A DNA stretch of 64,000 bases from Pteria penguin (lineage: Eukaryota; Mollusca; Bivalvia; Pterioida; Pteriidae): the NCBI GenBank assembly GCA_035048485.1, contig CM068584.1, forward strand, positions 56,669,739 to 56,733,738. Direction: 5' to 3'. Positions within the stretch are counted from its first letter, which is position 1; each line of letters begins with the position of its first letter. A program made the translations under genes and the position numbers. Of this stretch, positions 1 through 9,225 are shown one piece after another. Below the pieces are notes generated by a model. The model saw nothing but the letters and a program-made list of their open reading frames with translations, made no database searches and had not been told where the DNA came from.

Positions 1-382
1 GTTTTACTCTGCCTTTATATAATTTAGCAGTTTCAATGTAAGCATTTTTGGGTACAAATGCAAATAAGACAGTACTTTCTGAAGGCATTGGGGTTCCATC
101 TGGACATTTTTTAGCAGTCTGTTCAATCATATCTCTCACAGACATGTATTTGCTAAAGTGTGCAACATCATTGTGACGACGTTCATCTGTAGCTGTAACT
201 TCAGAAATTTCTTCCTCTAACTTACTGAAGAACACATCAAATGTATCATCAGGTCTTCCTTTATTGAGACTGCGAAGGTCTATGGCCATGTCATAGTCTT
301 CCATCATTATTGCCTGTCTTACTCTAGCATCGATGGCTGGGTCCCTTGATGCTGTAGCATCCAAATTTAAATTGGAATACAT
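1..382 (-). CDS. Unrecognised coding exon, continues past the window's left edge
   Basis: An open frame runs on the minus strand from an ATG at 382-380 to the window edge without a stop (127 codons). The product is mixed charged and hydrophobic, with the segments DLRSLNKGRPDDTFDVFF and VLFAFVPKNAY. It has no signal peptide, membrane helix or Cys/His cluster. I have a general recollection of similar multi-copy ORFs in mollusc and cnidarian genomes, which would make it part of an element rather than a host gene, but I cannot name a family. It lies directly beyond the broken end of the gypsy element at 661. Confidence 0.5.
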   Translation of the reverse strand, partial: MYSNLNLDATASRDPAIDARVRQAIMMEDYDMAIDLRSLNKGRPDDTFDVFFSKLEEEISEVTATDERRHNDVAHFSKYMSVRDMIEQTAKKCPDGTPMPSESTVLFAFVPKNAYIETAKLYKGRVK

Positions 383-660
383 CGCCCTTTAAGTTAACTG
401 TGACGGATAAAGTTATCATGGACGCTGCCATCTTGCATCTGAGGCAGCTACTGTATAAAAAGAAAAAAAGGTTTCAAATTTTTGGAAAAGATAAATTCGG
501 ATCGAAAGTACGCACTGTGATTGGTCAGGTGTGTCGGTAAAAAAAAAACACCGTTTAAAACAGGCGTAAAAAATCTGAACAAAAACGGACCGAAACATTT
601 TTGAGTCGGCGCGATTTTGGTGAGTCGGTCGCGTTACCGCAAATCTAAATAATTTTAAGG
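383..660. other. Non-coding gap between the edge exon and the gypsy element
   Basis: About 280 bases with an A-rich stretch near 540 and no credible frame. It contains the 5' side of the minus-strand edge exon and the breakpoint (about 660) where gypsy RT homology stops. No promoter or terminal repeat is recognised. Confidence 0.4.
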
Positions 661-1355
661 ATGGCCCAGAGAACTGTCACATGCCACTGTAATCCACACA
701 ACGCCTGTTCTATCACTCTTTGAAATGTTGCCGGTGCATTACATAATCCGAATGGCATCACACGATATTGGTATAATCCGCCTCGAGGTGTTCCGAATGC
801 GGTCTTTGTCACTATCTCGCATTGGAATCTGGTGATATGCCATATTTAGATCTAAGGGTGTAAACCATTTGGATCCAGCTAAAGTGTCCAAATTTTCTGC
901 GATTCTAGTAATGGATACGCATCCTTTATAGTTTTGGCATTCAATTTCCGGTAGTCTACACATAATCTCCAAGACTTGTCTTTCTTCTGCACTAAAACAA
1001 TTGGAGATGACCATGGGCTATTTGATTCCTCAATGAGCCCCTGTTCCTTTAGTCGCTCAATCTCTCCGTCTAATATCTCTCGCTTAAAGATAGGAACCCT
1101 CCTCACTGGCTCCTTAAACGGTGTTTCATCACTGAGATTGATTCGATGTTCTCCTATATTTGCGCGCTCGGCGGGAATTTTGGGATCTGCAAACACATTT
1201 TTCCGACACAATAAAAATTTCTCAAATTCTGCTGCTTGTTCCGTTGACAGGTTTTTGCATCCATCGCGATACATCTCGCATAAAAATTCCGGAATCTCCT
1301 CGGAAACCGCTTCCGTTTTGCACATTACACACATCATGTCCGTGCAAAGGTTCAC
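661..1355 (-). pseudogene. Gypsy reverse transcriptase, 5' half, frameshifted and truncated
   Basis: Three consecutive pieces in different frames give a Ty3/gypsy RT. Piece 1 (about 1355-890) has GLIEESNSPWSSPIVLVQKK and LCVDYRKLNA. Piece 2 (about 910-800) has [17 protein letters not shown], holding the motif A aspartate. Piece 3 (about 797-661) has [20 protein letters not shown] and APATFQR. The next expected element is the YxDD active site, but the sequence changes to unrelated DNA just after LQWHVTVLW. At least two frameshifts separate the pieces. The enzyme would copy element RNA into DNA in cytoplasmic particles; this copy cannot. Confidence 0.85.
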
Positions 1356-2091
1356 TTACGTAAGTCACTGGTACCAATAACGCAATCTCCGTGTTCTTCT
1401 TAACACCAATTTCCCGGTCGCTCGGATTAAACACACGCACATAAATAACGCTGCTCCTCGCGTTCACCAACACATGTGCAACTAAAAGTCCATATGAATG
1501 AATAAATCGCTTCATTGGCACTAATATCCCTTCTCCGATATCAGTATCCGAAATCACTCTTGATTTCAACACAAATTCGTGTCTCGGTGGAATAGCGCTA
1601 GTTTCTACAGACAATACGCGACCGCTAAATTCTTGATCATTTCTCATGCGCGCACAATTCAACACAGCACTATCACTGCTATAATCCCATTGGCATTCAT
1701 ATTTCATGAAATCCTGTCCAAGCAAGTTGCACTTGATCCCTCCTACGAACACGCGTAAATACACATCAAAATTTCCGAAAGTTAAAATCATTTTCGCAGT
1801 CCCTAAGACTTTCAACTCACTTCCGTCAGCTGTTTGAAATTTCTTACGCACGCGCTCAAGTACAGGTCTATCCGATGGAAGGATACTATAATATAAATCC
1901 TCCGTGATAAACGTATTTACCGTACCGCTATCTATTTTCCACCCCAACGGCGTCCCTTCTACTAATCCGTCAACTTTGAATCCAGGTTTCCCTTTCACTT
2001 TAATTCGACTTCCGGTTTCGCTATTAGCTTCTTCCGTTGTAGAGCTTGAATATAAATGCGTTACAATATCTGTTTGCATTTCGGCAACCAA
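1222..2091 (-). CDS. Retropepsin-like aspartic protease of the gypsy element
   Basis: A 289-codon frame contains the protease core: GWKIDSGTVNTFI carries the active-site DSGT (DTGA or DSGA is more usual), and NLLGQDFM matches the conserved LLG-x-D segment near the C-terminus. The last ~45 codons overlap the start of the RT frame at 1355, and the likely protein continuation moves into the RT frame near 1330. It overlaps the knuckle ORF by about 30 bases. The enzyme would process the Gag-Pol polyprotein. Family assignment is firm; activity is unlikely given the damage around it. Confidence 0.75.
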   Translation of the reverse strand: MVAEMQTDIVTHLYSSSTTEEANSETGSRIKVKGKPGFKVDGLVEGTPLGWKIDSGTVNTFITEDLYYSILPSDRPVLERVRKKFQTADGSELKVLGTAKMILTFGNFDVYLRVFVGGIKCNLLGQDFMKYECQWDYSSDSAVLNCARMRNDQEFSGRVLSVETSAIPPRHEFVLKSRVISDTDIGEGILVPMKRFIHSYGLLVAHVLVNARSSVIYVRVFNPSDREIGVKKNTEIALLVPVTYVSEPLHGHDVCNVQNGSGFRGDSGIFMRDVSRWMQKPVNGTSSRI

Positions 2092-2409
2092 AACGCGACA
2101 TTGTAAGTCTTCTGTACTAGGCCTATTACGTGCAGTGGCCGACGCATGGCCTTCTGCCTCGGTCCATTCTGGTTTAACGTATGATTTCCAGTTTTCCTCC
2201 TACCGTTACTATCATTTCCTCTTCCAGCCACAAAACTTCCGGTTTCAGTATTCTGTCGTATATCGGTTTTTGGGCAGTCTCGTATTAAATGACGAGTTGA
2301 ATTACACTTGTAACACTTTTTCACTTCATTTCCGGCATTTCCTTGTAGTGGTCTCCTATTTCGGTATCGGTTACTTTGCTGTTGATCCTGGACTTCATAA
2401 ACTGGTGGT
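2061..2409 (-). CDS. Gag nucleocapsid part with CCHC zinc knuckle
   Basis: The frame contains CYKCNSTRHLIRDCP, close to the retroviral C-x2-C-x4-H-x4-C knuckle, followed by basic residues suited to RNA binding. In-frame reading extends upstream to about 2409, where it meets the gag stop. The gag and knuckle frames are offset by one base around a run of five A's at about 2415-2425, so a single indel or a programmed shift separates them. There is no ATG of its own near the upstream limit. Confidence 0.7.
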
Positions 2410-3057
2410 TTATTGTCCTTTTTCTCCTTCTGTTTTATTTTCGGTCAAACGAATACACTCTTCTTGCATAGCTGCAGTTACTGCTTCTTCAAGCATTTTG
2501 GGTCGTGTTCTCTTCACAGCTAGCCGAAAATCTTCATTTTCATTACAATTGTCCATGAATGTTTTCATGCTCGATTCCTGTACGTACTCACGATTATCTG
2601 GATACGCTCGTCGATATAAATCTTGAATTGCTTGGCCAAAATCTCGGAAAGACTCGGTCTCTTTCTTACGGCGTAATTTTGCTTCTGCCACATAACTTTC
2701 TTTTATAGCTTTGTGTCCAAATCTCTCGTCCATAGCCATTTTGAGTCTATCCCAGTTACCACGCTTGGTGTCGGATAACCCATATGCGTATGTCTCCGCT
2801 TGTCCTCTCATAACAGTAAAGAAAACCTTTCGCTTTCGGTCATCCTCCCATCCGTTTAGCTCGGCAATATTTTCGAAGTAGCGAATAAATTCACTCCATA
2901 TATCACTACCATCGCCCTTGAATGTTCGCTTGATAGTCAGCTGGGGTACATGTTCGGTACCTTGTAATGTCCTATCGGTTCTTTCGGGAGAAAAGGTAAC
3001 CCTCCTCCTTGAAGAGGTAGTCTTCGGTGTTGAGAGATTCTGTGGAGTTGATCGCAC
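2410..3057 (-). CDS. Gypsy Gag capsid region
   Basis: About 215 codons with the retrotransposon gag signature: FKGDGSDIWSEFIRYFE, then ELNGWEDDRKRKVFFTVMRG, and later ERFGHKAIKESYVAEAKLRR. It would form the capsid. No ATG lies near its start: the frame opens at a TAA inside the last codons of the upstream membrane ORF, and the first in-frame ATG comes after about 80 codons. Gag may therefore depend on a -1 shift or re-initiation from the upstream ORF, or may have lost its start. Confidence 0.8.
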   Translation of the reverse strand: MRSTPQNLSTPKTTSSRRRVTFSPERTDRTLQGTEHVPQLTIKRTFKGDGSDIWSEFIRYFENIAELNGWEDDRKRKVFFTVMRGQAETYAYGLSDTKRGNWDRLKMAMDERFGHKAIKESYVAEAKLRRKKETESFRDFGQAIQDLYRRAYPDNREYVQESSMKTFMDNCNENEDFRLAVKRTRPKMLEEAVTAAMQEECIRLTENKTEGEKGQ

Positions 3058-3086
3058 TGATGAATGTGCACGGTTTGACGGTCGTT

Positions 3087-3446
3087 TTACTCCATTCTCT
3101 TAAATGCTAATTTCGCCATTGCGCTCACTATAATGACACATAATAATGTTAATGTTCCAGTAACGAGAAATTCCTTGGTAACATAAGACATCAAAGTTTC
3201 TGGAAAATAGGTATACAGGACAGATATACACGCAGTTCCTTCGATGAACATTAGACTCCATGTTAGTGAGAAAACACTCCAGTTCGAATCGTCTAGTTCA
3301 TCTCGGATGTTACTCTGTGGCTCCGTAGTCGCTGGGGTACTGGTGTCAATTGGTTGTGAAATATAAGTATCTTCCCTCACCAATGGAATAGTTTCGTCCT
3401 CATCTGCATTATCAAACGCATTTATCAGGTTTCGTCTAGCCGACAT
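3087..3446 (-). CDS. Small two-helix membrane protein between LTR and gag
   Basis: A 119-codon ATG-initiated ORF. Residues 1-55 are polar and acidic. Two hydrophobic segments follow, around residues 60-80 (VFSLTWSLMFIEGTACISVL) and 92-112 (FLVTGTLTLLCVIIVSAMA), then a short basic tail. No envelope glycoprotein features are visible: no signal peptide, furin site or cysteine pattern. Its stop overlaps the open gag frame by about a dozen bases, suggesting translational coupling. I do not recognise the family. Its position upstream of gag is unusual, since env-like genes normally follow pol. Confidence 0.6.
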   Translation of the reverse strand: MSARRNLINAFDNADEDETIPLVREDTYISQPIDTSTPATTEPQSNIRDELDDSNWSVFSLTWSLMFIEGTACISVLYTYFPETLMSYVTKEFLVTGTLTLLCVIIVSAMAKLAFKRME

Positions 3447-3806
3447 GGGTTGTAATTCCCTTCTCGGAAATATACCTAGTCCTTAGGGCATATCCAAGAT
3501 TCCTTCATCCGGAAAATCCTGGGTTAGCTCCATGTCCCGTGGTGAATTTGTTGTTCGGTCTCGGAACATTTTAAAAATCAACGCACAATGTGAAAATATC
3601 AAATAAAATGAATGGATCCACTTTGCTTAATTTCGCACTTTTCGGACACTAATTCACAGAATATTCACACAGAAATACGCAACACTGTTGTATCACGTTA
3701 GAAGTATCTCCGTCACATAAGCACAACACTAATTCACTTTTATTTCGCACGCACAAATTATAGCACAAATTTTCACAAAATGATAACGAATCCACTTTCG
3801 ATGTTT
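3447..3806. other. Spacer inside the gypsy leader, no gene seen
   Basis: Non-coding sequence between the membrane ORF and zinc-ribbon ORF 2. Its 3515-3806 part is repeated with substitutions and small indels at 18491-18770, which ties both stretches to the same element family. Confidence 0.5.
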
Positions 3807-4064
3807 CTAGCACGAATGTTGCGAAATCACAAGTTGATTAACATCTATACGATGTCCACATGCAGGGCACCAGTAATGAAGAACTATTTTCCGTCGTACA
3901 ACTGTGCTGTTCACTGTTGTATGGCTGCGCGGTTTCTTGAAACATGTATAACACCGGCCACAAATAAGATATTCCTTTGTCACAATCGCACACTGTAAAA
4001 GCGATCCATACACATATTCCTTGAATTTCACTCTACGACGACGCACAGTATATAATATATCCAT
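3807..4064 (-). CDS. Zinc-ribbon ORF 2 of the gypsy leader
   Basis: An 85-codon ORF with a genuine ATG. A basic start (MDILYTVRRRRVKFKEYV) is followed by YLICGRCYTCFKKPRSHT and, about 25 residues later, LHYWCPACGHRI. The C-x2-C-x2-C and C-x2-C-G-H pairs look like a treble-clef or zinc-ribbon fold. It shares its C-terminal architecture with ORF 1 next to it, so the two may be paralogues. A diverged copy lies at 18770-19018. Function unknown; nucleic-acid or protein binding is a guess. Confidence 0.6.
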   Translation of the reverse strand: MDILYTVRRRRVKFKEYVYGSLLQCAIVTKEYLICGRCYTCFKKPRSHTTVNSTVVRRKIVLHYWCPACGHRIDVNQLVISQHSC

Positions 4065-4094
4065 TTATAATTCCTGAATCAAAGGTCTGAATAT

Positions 4095-4322
4095 CTACGC
4101 AAGTTTTATCCTGCACCCGCACACAGGACATCGGAAAAATCTGCTCACTATTTTTCCACTTTCCGAACGAATAATACACAAGTTGTCACATTTTAAAAAG
4201 TTGGTGTAACAGTTCGGACACTCTTTGTATAAAGCCATATTTCTCCTTTCCACAAGAACATAATTTCCATCGACATCAATAGAATAATAGTTCACGAATT
4301 CACTTTTATCACTTGTTTCCAT
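4095..4322 (-). CDS. Zinc-ribbon ORF 1 of the gypsy leader
   Basis: The start chosen is the ATG at 4322-4320 (METSDKSEFVNYYS); the frame continues upstream only by a GTG. Two Cys pairs, in ECPNCYTNFLKC and RFFRCPVCGCRI, form a probable zinc ribbon. It is the first ORF after the LTR and primer site, 30 bases from ORF 2. The copy at 19033-19301 keeps the Cys pattern although it has a frameshift. No known family recognised. Confidence 0.6.
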   Translation of the reverse strand: METSDKSEFVNYYSIDVDGNYVLVERRNMALYKECPNCYTNFLKCDNLCIIRSESGKIVSRFFRCPVCGCRIKLA

Positions 4323-4550
4323 GACGATATAATTGTTTACACAAATCACAGTAGTTCTTCACGAAATGAATAATCCAAAGTATAATAATCACTCGCATAT
4401 GTGAATATCCATTCCGAATAACACGAGTTCACAGTAAATCCCATGTATAATAATCACTTGATTGTATGAATATCCATTCCGAATAACACAAAATCACAGT
4501 AAAATCCAATGTAAATCACTGAAATGTCACATGTAAATCCTCGGGACTCG

Positions 4551-4568
4551 ATCCCACCGCTGCCACCA
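4551..4568 (-). promoter_or_regulatory. Primer-binding site, tRNA-Leu type
   Basis: On the minus strand TGGTGGCAGCGGTGGGAT begins two bases after the LTR end. It is complementary to the 3' end of a tRNA-Leu (…ATCCCACCGCTGCCA plus CCA; from memory the UAG isoacceptor of animals ends this way). It would prime minus-strand DNA synthesis. Confidence 0.8.
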
Positions 4569-4570
4569 CT

Positions 4571-5045
4571 TGTAGCGCTCTCTTCGAGCGATCGGCCTGC
4601 ATTAGTTAACAGGCCCGTAATACACACTGCCGGGATCCGCCATTTACTCGTGACACTGTCACCGTGCACACAGGCACATGTAATCCACAACCCTCTCTTT
4701 GAATAATTAATATAATCCGTAATGACGACTCTGGCTAAAGTTCACTAATTTATTACACAACACATATAAATCCACACGCATATCAAAATCAAGATAATAA
4801 GTGACATGAACATTACGAAGTCAAATAACACACTGTCGCGGACGTTCTGGTCAGCGCCGCTTATATAGCCTTTCACCCCTCCGAGCCGTTCGGAGTGAAT
4901 CGGAGCGCCTCCGGGCACTCAGGAGGGAATACACAACCTCCGAGATTTTCGGAGTAAACAGCGTACAGTGTAATCTATCTATTAACAACATCAACATTAA
5001 ACATGAAATATCTCGACTACATTTAATATTTATAGGTACGCTACA
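4571..5045 (-). repeat. Long terminal repeat (475 bp) of the gypsy element
   Basis: Bounded by TGTAGCG at 4571 and CGCTACA at 5045, a perfect 7-bp terminal inverted repeat, with the primer site two bases inside. On the minus strand it holds a TATA box (4867-4860) and an AATAAA-like signal at 4754-4749. Two small palindromes of the form CTCCGA…TCGGAG lie at about 4878-4894 and 4940-4956, upstream of the TATA box in U3, where regulators could bind. The second LTR is outside the preserved part, so no LTR-LTR comparison is possible. Confidence 0.8.
4860..4867 (-). promoter_or_regulatory. LTR TATA box
   Basis: TATATAAG on the minus strand, followed by a GC-rich stretch. Transcription would start about 25-30 bases downstream (near 4835) and run toward the primer site and the leader ORFs. 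This fits the U3/R layout of the LTR. Confidence 0.6.
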
Positions 5046-5455
5046 CATACAGAGTAATGTTCAAAGCTTGAACAACACCTGTCCATTATGGCGACATGGT
5101 CATTCGTTCCTTTGTTAATGATGCGTTGTTATATTCACATTAGTTGTTTAGTTAGATAGGGTTTTCTCCAGGTACGAAATCAAGACAAGTAAATTACAGG
5201 AGTGGCGTCCCGAATTGTCGTTTACGACAAATTTTGGGTCAATGCAAATACACTAGATGTCGCCACGTAAGTGGGTCAAATTATTTTTACTGGAAAGATT
5301 GTATTTTAGTTTTTGGTCGGAATTGCGTAGCAATTCCAGACCCTAGTCGTTACAATAAGCTGTGGAGAATACTTGGAACGTAGAAAATACCTCCTCGTGT
5401 ATAAATAGTGCGTCTATATTTCGAAAAAGCGTGATTAGATTTACTTTCAGTACTT
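5046..5455. other. Flanking sequence, no gene seen
   Basis: About 400 bases between the gypsy LTR and the foldback element. No credible coding frame or known repeat is visible. Confidence 0.3.
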
Positions 5456-5464
5456 ATAATTCAT

Positions 5465-6818
5465 GGCGCTCACTAAAACTAGTACGCGGACGCCGACGCG
5501 GACTTCAGAAAGTCCGACTTGAAAATGAAAAATAGTGATTTCTCTAAAAGTTCCAAATATTTCTTTGTGAAACTTTCTACAGACATTGTAATGGACATGT
5601 TTATTCTTATCAATGCCAGATATTCACAACTTAAGTCCTAAATTTATCATTTGAGGCACTGATCTGTTACAAACTCACTAAAACTAGTACGCGGACTTCG
5701 ACGGCCGACTTGGGATGTCAAGACGAATATTCGTCTAATTTCAATAAATAACAACATAAACTTAATTGTTATGAATAGCGTAAGTGTAAAGAAATGTAAA
5801 TACTTCTTATTTATGCTTAAGGACATCTTTATCGGCGATAAAACAAGGTTTGTTTACCTTGTGTGACAGCGGTCTCGATCATTTGGAAAAGCCGACTTCG
5901 GTTTCAAACGGACGCGTACGGCGGACTCGAGAACTAAAACTAGTACGTGGACTTCTGTGTCTGTATAAAGATATTTTCTATTTATTTCCATATCATAACA
6001 AGAAATTTAAATATTTTAATGATAATTAATTGCCATATCTAGTTAAATGTTAAAACATATCTTATATTGTGATAGAGGCAGTCCAACACAACAAGTCCGA
6101 CTTCGCTTTTCAAACGGAATCGTTAACATTATTAACATAATAAAATCAAGCTGTACAATTAATTGAGGCATTATGACCATTTTTAAAACAATGTTACACC
6201 TTAGACTTTATCTACTCCTTATTCGCAGTTTAAACATACACACTAACTAAAGTAGCAAGGTAGGAATTTTCTTCATTTACATCTTAGAAATTCAAAGTCG
6301 AATACAGAAGTCCGCGTACTAGTTTAGGCGATATAGTAAGTCTGTGTAGTTCTCGAGTCCGCCGTACGCGTCCGTTTGAAACCGAAGTCGGCTTTTCCAA
6401 ACGATCAAGACCGCTGTCACACAAGGTAAACAAACCTTGTTTTATCGCCGATAAAGATGTCCTTATGCATAAATAAGAAGTATTTACATTTCTTTACACT
6501 TACACTATTCATAACAATTAAGTTTATGTTGTTATTTATTGAAATTAGACGAATATTCGTCTTGACATCCCAAGTCGGCCGTCGAAGTCCGCGTACTAGT
6601 TTTAGTGAGTTTGTAACAGATCAGTGCCTCAAATGATAAATTTAGGACTTAAGTTGTGAATATCTGGCATTGATAAGAATAAACATGTCCATTACTATGT
6701 GTGTAGAAAGTTTCACAAAGAAATATTTGGAACTTTTAGAGAAATCACTATTTTTCATGTTCAAGTCGGACTTTCTGAAGTCCGCGTCGGCGTCCGCGTA
6801 CTAGTTTTAGTGAGCGCC
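5465..6818. mobile_element. Long-arm foldback (Mutator-like) non-autonomous transposon
   Basis: The outer ~495 bp (5465-5958) reappear inverted at 6304-6818 with few differences, separated by a ~345-bp AT-rich loop. The ends read GGCGCTCACTAAAACTAGTAC. The element is flanked by a perfect 9-bp duplication, ATAATTCAT, at 5456-5464 and 6819-6827. Very long inverted repeats plus a 9-bp duplication are typical of Mutator/MULE-related foldback elements. ACTAAAACTAGTACGCGGAC recurs within each arm (about 5472, 5673 and, diverged, 5935), which would offer several transposase binding sites. There is no coding capacity, so it depends on a transposase in trans. Confidence 0.88.
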
Positions 6819-6827
6819 ATAATTCAT

Positions 6828-8054
6828 ATTGTACGAGTCAATACAAGATAAGTTTGATCAGATGAGAAAATAGATGTGCCGTTATTCCATCGATTTAGAC
6901 GAGTTATATTCATGCGCTGGAGGACATGCAGTCTTTCCGAATACTCGACGGAAAGTCCCGAAAAAGTACGATTGACATTATTGTTTAGCTGTGCCGTAAT
7001 TTAAGAAGTACACTACTAGTTCGTACTAGTATCCGTTGTATTATAATTAATAAAACTATCGCTTCTTTTTATAGCAGTGGAATTCGAAATACTCTACAAT
7101 CTTCTCGTCACAACGATAAACAAACGTCTCGGTAGTTGTTGATATGTAATGCTACTAAAAATAGCCAGTTATTTATAGATCTCCACATGTAAACGTGGTT
7201 TTCCCCAAATGTACATGTACAGCGGGAGACTGTCCAGATTGTTATTTTCACAATATCAAAAGTGATGAGAGAATGAGATAACTATATAGTACGAGACGGA
7301 GACGTACAGGGGCGGAGTCGTTGTTTATATGAAAACGAGCACCTGTGCGCAGACTGTGTTTTTGTCAATACTGATCCTAAACACTACACGCTTGGTGTGT
7401 GATCTCTTGGTGGATCACAACTTTATTACCTTTGATGTACTTGACCATGCAATTCCGACCTTGAGGACTTTCAAGTTCTTTCATTTTATCATTGTCCTTT
7501 TTTGCAATGTAGTTATATCTATGGACAGCTGTTATTTGTTTATTTAGAGGGAAATGTTTCTGTATCGTAACTCATGTAATGTAAACCCTCATGGAGCCCC
7601 TGTTAATCATGCGTGTAGCTTATCGTGACGTGTCGTCTATTAACAGATTAGCAGATGACCAGGTCGCCATAGTGGACATATGTTACTATAGCTTGAAATT
7701 GAACTGTAGTATACTGTAAAACATAGTAAGCGACTAATAAGGAGTAATTGTATACTGTGGTAACCTCTTGCTAGTCGCAGCCATTGAAACATTATTTTAT
7801 GAGATTCCCTTGTTCACCGTGGAAGTTTTACAAACAAGGCGACATTAGGAGCCACGCCCATATCGGCGAATCGTTCTATAATATCATTATACTTAGACGA
7901 TTACAACGAGATGTATGGACATCTGTTTGTTAGACAGGAATGCTTGAAACATGTTACTTCCTCATACAGTTTTCATATTCACATAGGAAAACCAAGGTGG
8001 GAAACAACATATTATATGTAATACGTATCAATTATTTACTTAATCTAGATCTAT
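6828..8054. other. Intergenic, nothing recognised
   Basis: About 1.2 kb of AT-rich DNA. The only frame of note (7329-7547, 72 codons) has no motif or codon pattern to support it. No repeat arms or SINE are seen. Confidence 0.3.
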
Positions 8055-8186
8055 TCACCGTTCCGAGACTCCGACTATTTACTTATTGCTGACCAATCAA
8101 TGAACCGTAAAATTGTAAACAGAAACGCACATGTTATCGGCCACCATATTGTCCCACAAACATTACTTGTGGGAGAACAAAGAAAG

Positions 8187-9225
8187 ATGGTTTTACGTTG
8201 CGCTTGGGGAACATGTAACGGAGATGAACGATATCCTGAGAGACAGGGACCAGGGGGGAGATTAATTCTCTTCCCCAAACCAAAAGCAGATCTAGAGAAA
8301 TGTCTTCGTTGGATAAAGGCGTGTGGCAGACCGCACGATCAGTTGAATATAAAAAAAGATAAACACAAGGCCGTTTGTTCCAAGGTAAGTTAAATTATAC
8401 CACTTTATGATTTTACAGGTTTGGCTAAAATTCATAATGATTTCATGTCATTATTTAATAGAAATATTCAGTAGTCGGTTCTATTTGTTTAAAGTTAATT
8501 ATTTGTGCACGCGTAAGAAAGGGTGGAGGGGGAAATGTTCCATAAGGCCGTTTGTAATCGAGAAGGGGCAAGTTTGTTAAAATTTTGGATTGAAAGGACA
8601 TGACAATAATTTGTATAGTATTGATATTTTGTGATAGGGGAAAGGAATAAAATGTGAATGGAGAGTTTAAAAAAGGGGTGGGGGTTAGAACGCAACTTTT
8701 GAATTAAATGAATCAATATCCTTAATTAAAGGACCTTTAACTTAATTTTAGCATTTTGTTGGTGGAAAAGGGCCTACAGAACAGTTTCCTGATCCAATAC
8801 AGGCTGATGGGTCCACTATTAAGCCTAACAGACCAAAGCCTAAAAGAAGGTGTGAAACAGCCACAAAAGAAAAGGACACAAACAAAATGAGGAAGACATT
8901 GTTTAATGATAAAAGGTATTTCATTTATGCTGGAATCAATAAGATAATATTAAAAATGAAAGACCAAAACAATATGAATAAAATATTACATTTATTTTCA
9001 TTATATACAATTTATTCTTTTTATAATATGCAGATACATACTACTGCATGTAGTTAATACATGTGTTTTTATTTCAGAGATGATTATCATTCCAGTACTT
9101 TTCAAGATTTGGAGATGCAAAATTCAAAAGCAGTGCAGACTGAAGAAATTTCTAAGTTCAAATACAAACCAAATGATTTAATTAAACTGAATCTCTCTCA
9201 AGAAAAGGTTTTGCATGGTTTTTGA
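8187..9225 (+). CDS. THAP-domain exons of the ISL2EU transposase
   Basis: Exon 1 starts at the ATG at 8187 (MVLRCAWGTC, typical THAP start) and ends at 8384 before GTAAGT. Exon 2 is 8752-8915 (acceptor TTTTAG, donor AAAAG|GTATTT). Exon 3 starts at 9078 after TTTCAG and stays open to a TGA at 9223. Spliced, the C-x4-C pair joins CSK to HFVGG, completing the C2CH THAP zinc finger with the FP segment between. THAP fingers bind the transposon ends. A possible donor at 9208 would lead to a later exon, but its phase does not match the coiled-coil exon at 10003, so the middle of the gene is unresolved. The last ~44 bases overlap the nuclease gene in antisense. Confidence 0.75.

Larger units (their letters stand above)
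661..5045 (-). mobile_element. Ty3/gypsy-type LTR retrotransposon, truncated in RT, with pre-gag accessory ORFs
   Basis: Read on the minus strand the order is: LTR (5045-4571), tRNA-Leu-type primer site (4568-4551), two zinc-ribbon ORFs, a two-helix membrane ORF, gag, CCHC knuckle, retropepsin and the first half of reverse transcriptase. Homology stops at about 661, before the YxDD motif. RNase H, integrase, polypurine tract and 3' LTR are therefore missing. gag, knuckle, protease and RT are in different frames with several breaks, so the copy is dead. The three ORFs between LTR and gag are not part of the usual gypsy plan; two of them recur in a second fragment at 18491-19432, which argues that they belong to the element. 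Confidence 0.85.

Noticed and set aside
3087..3446. Envelope glycoprotein gene in the gypsy element
   Set aside because: Only two helices, no signal peptide, glycoprotein cysteines or fusion features, and located before gag instead of after pol.
7329..7547. 72-codon ORF with hydrophobic C-terminus
   Set aside because: No homologous motif, no neighbour context; chance frame likely.
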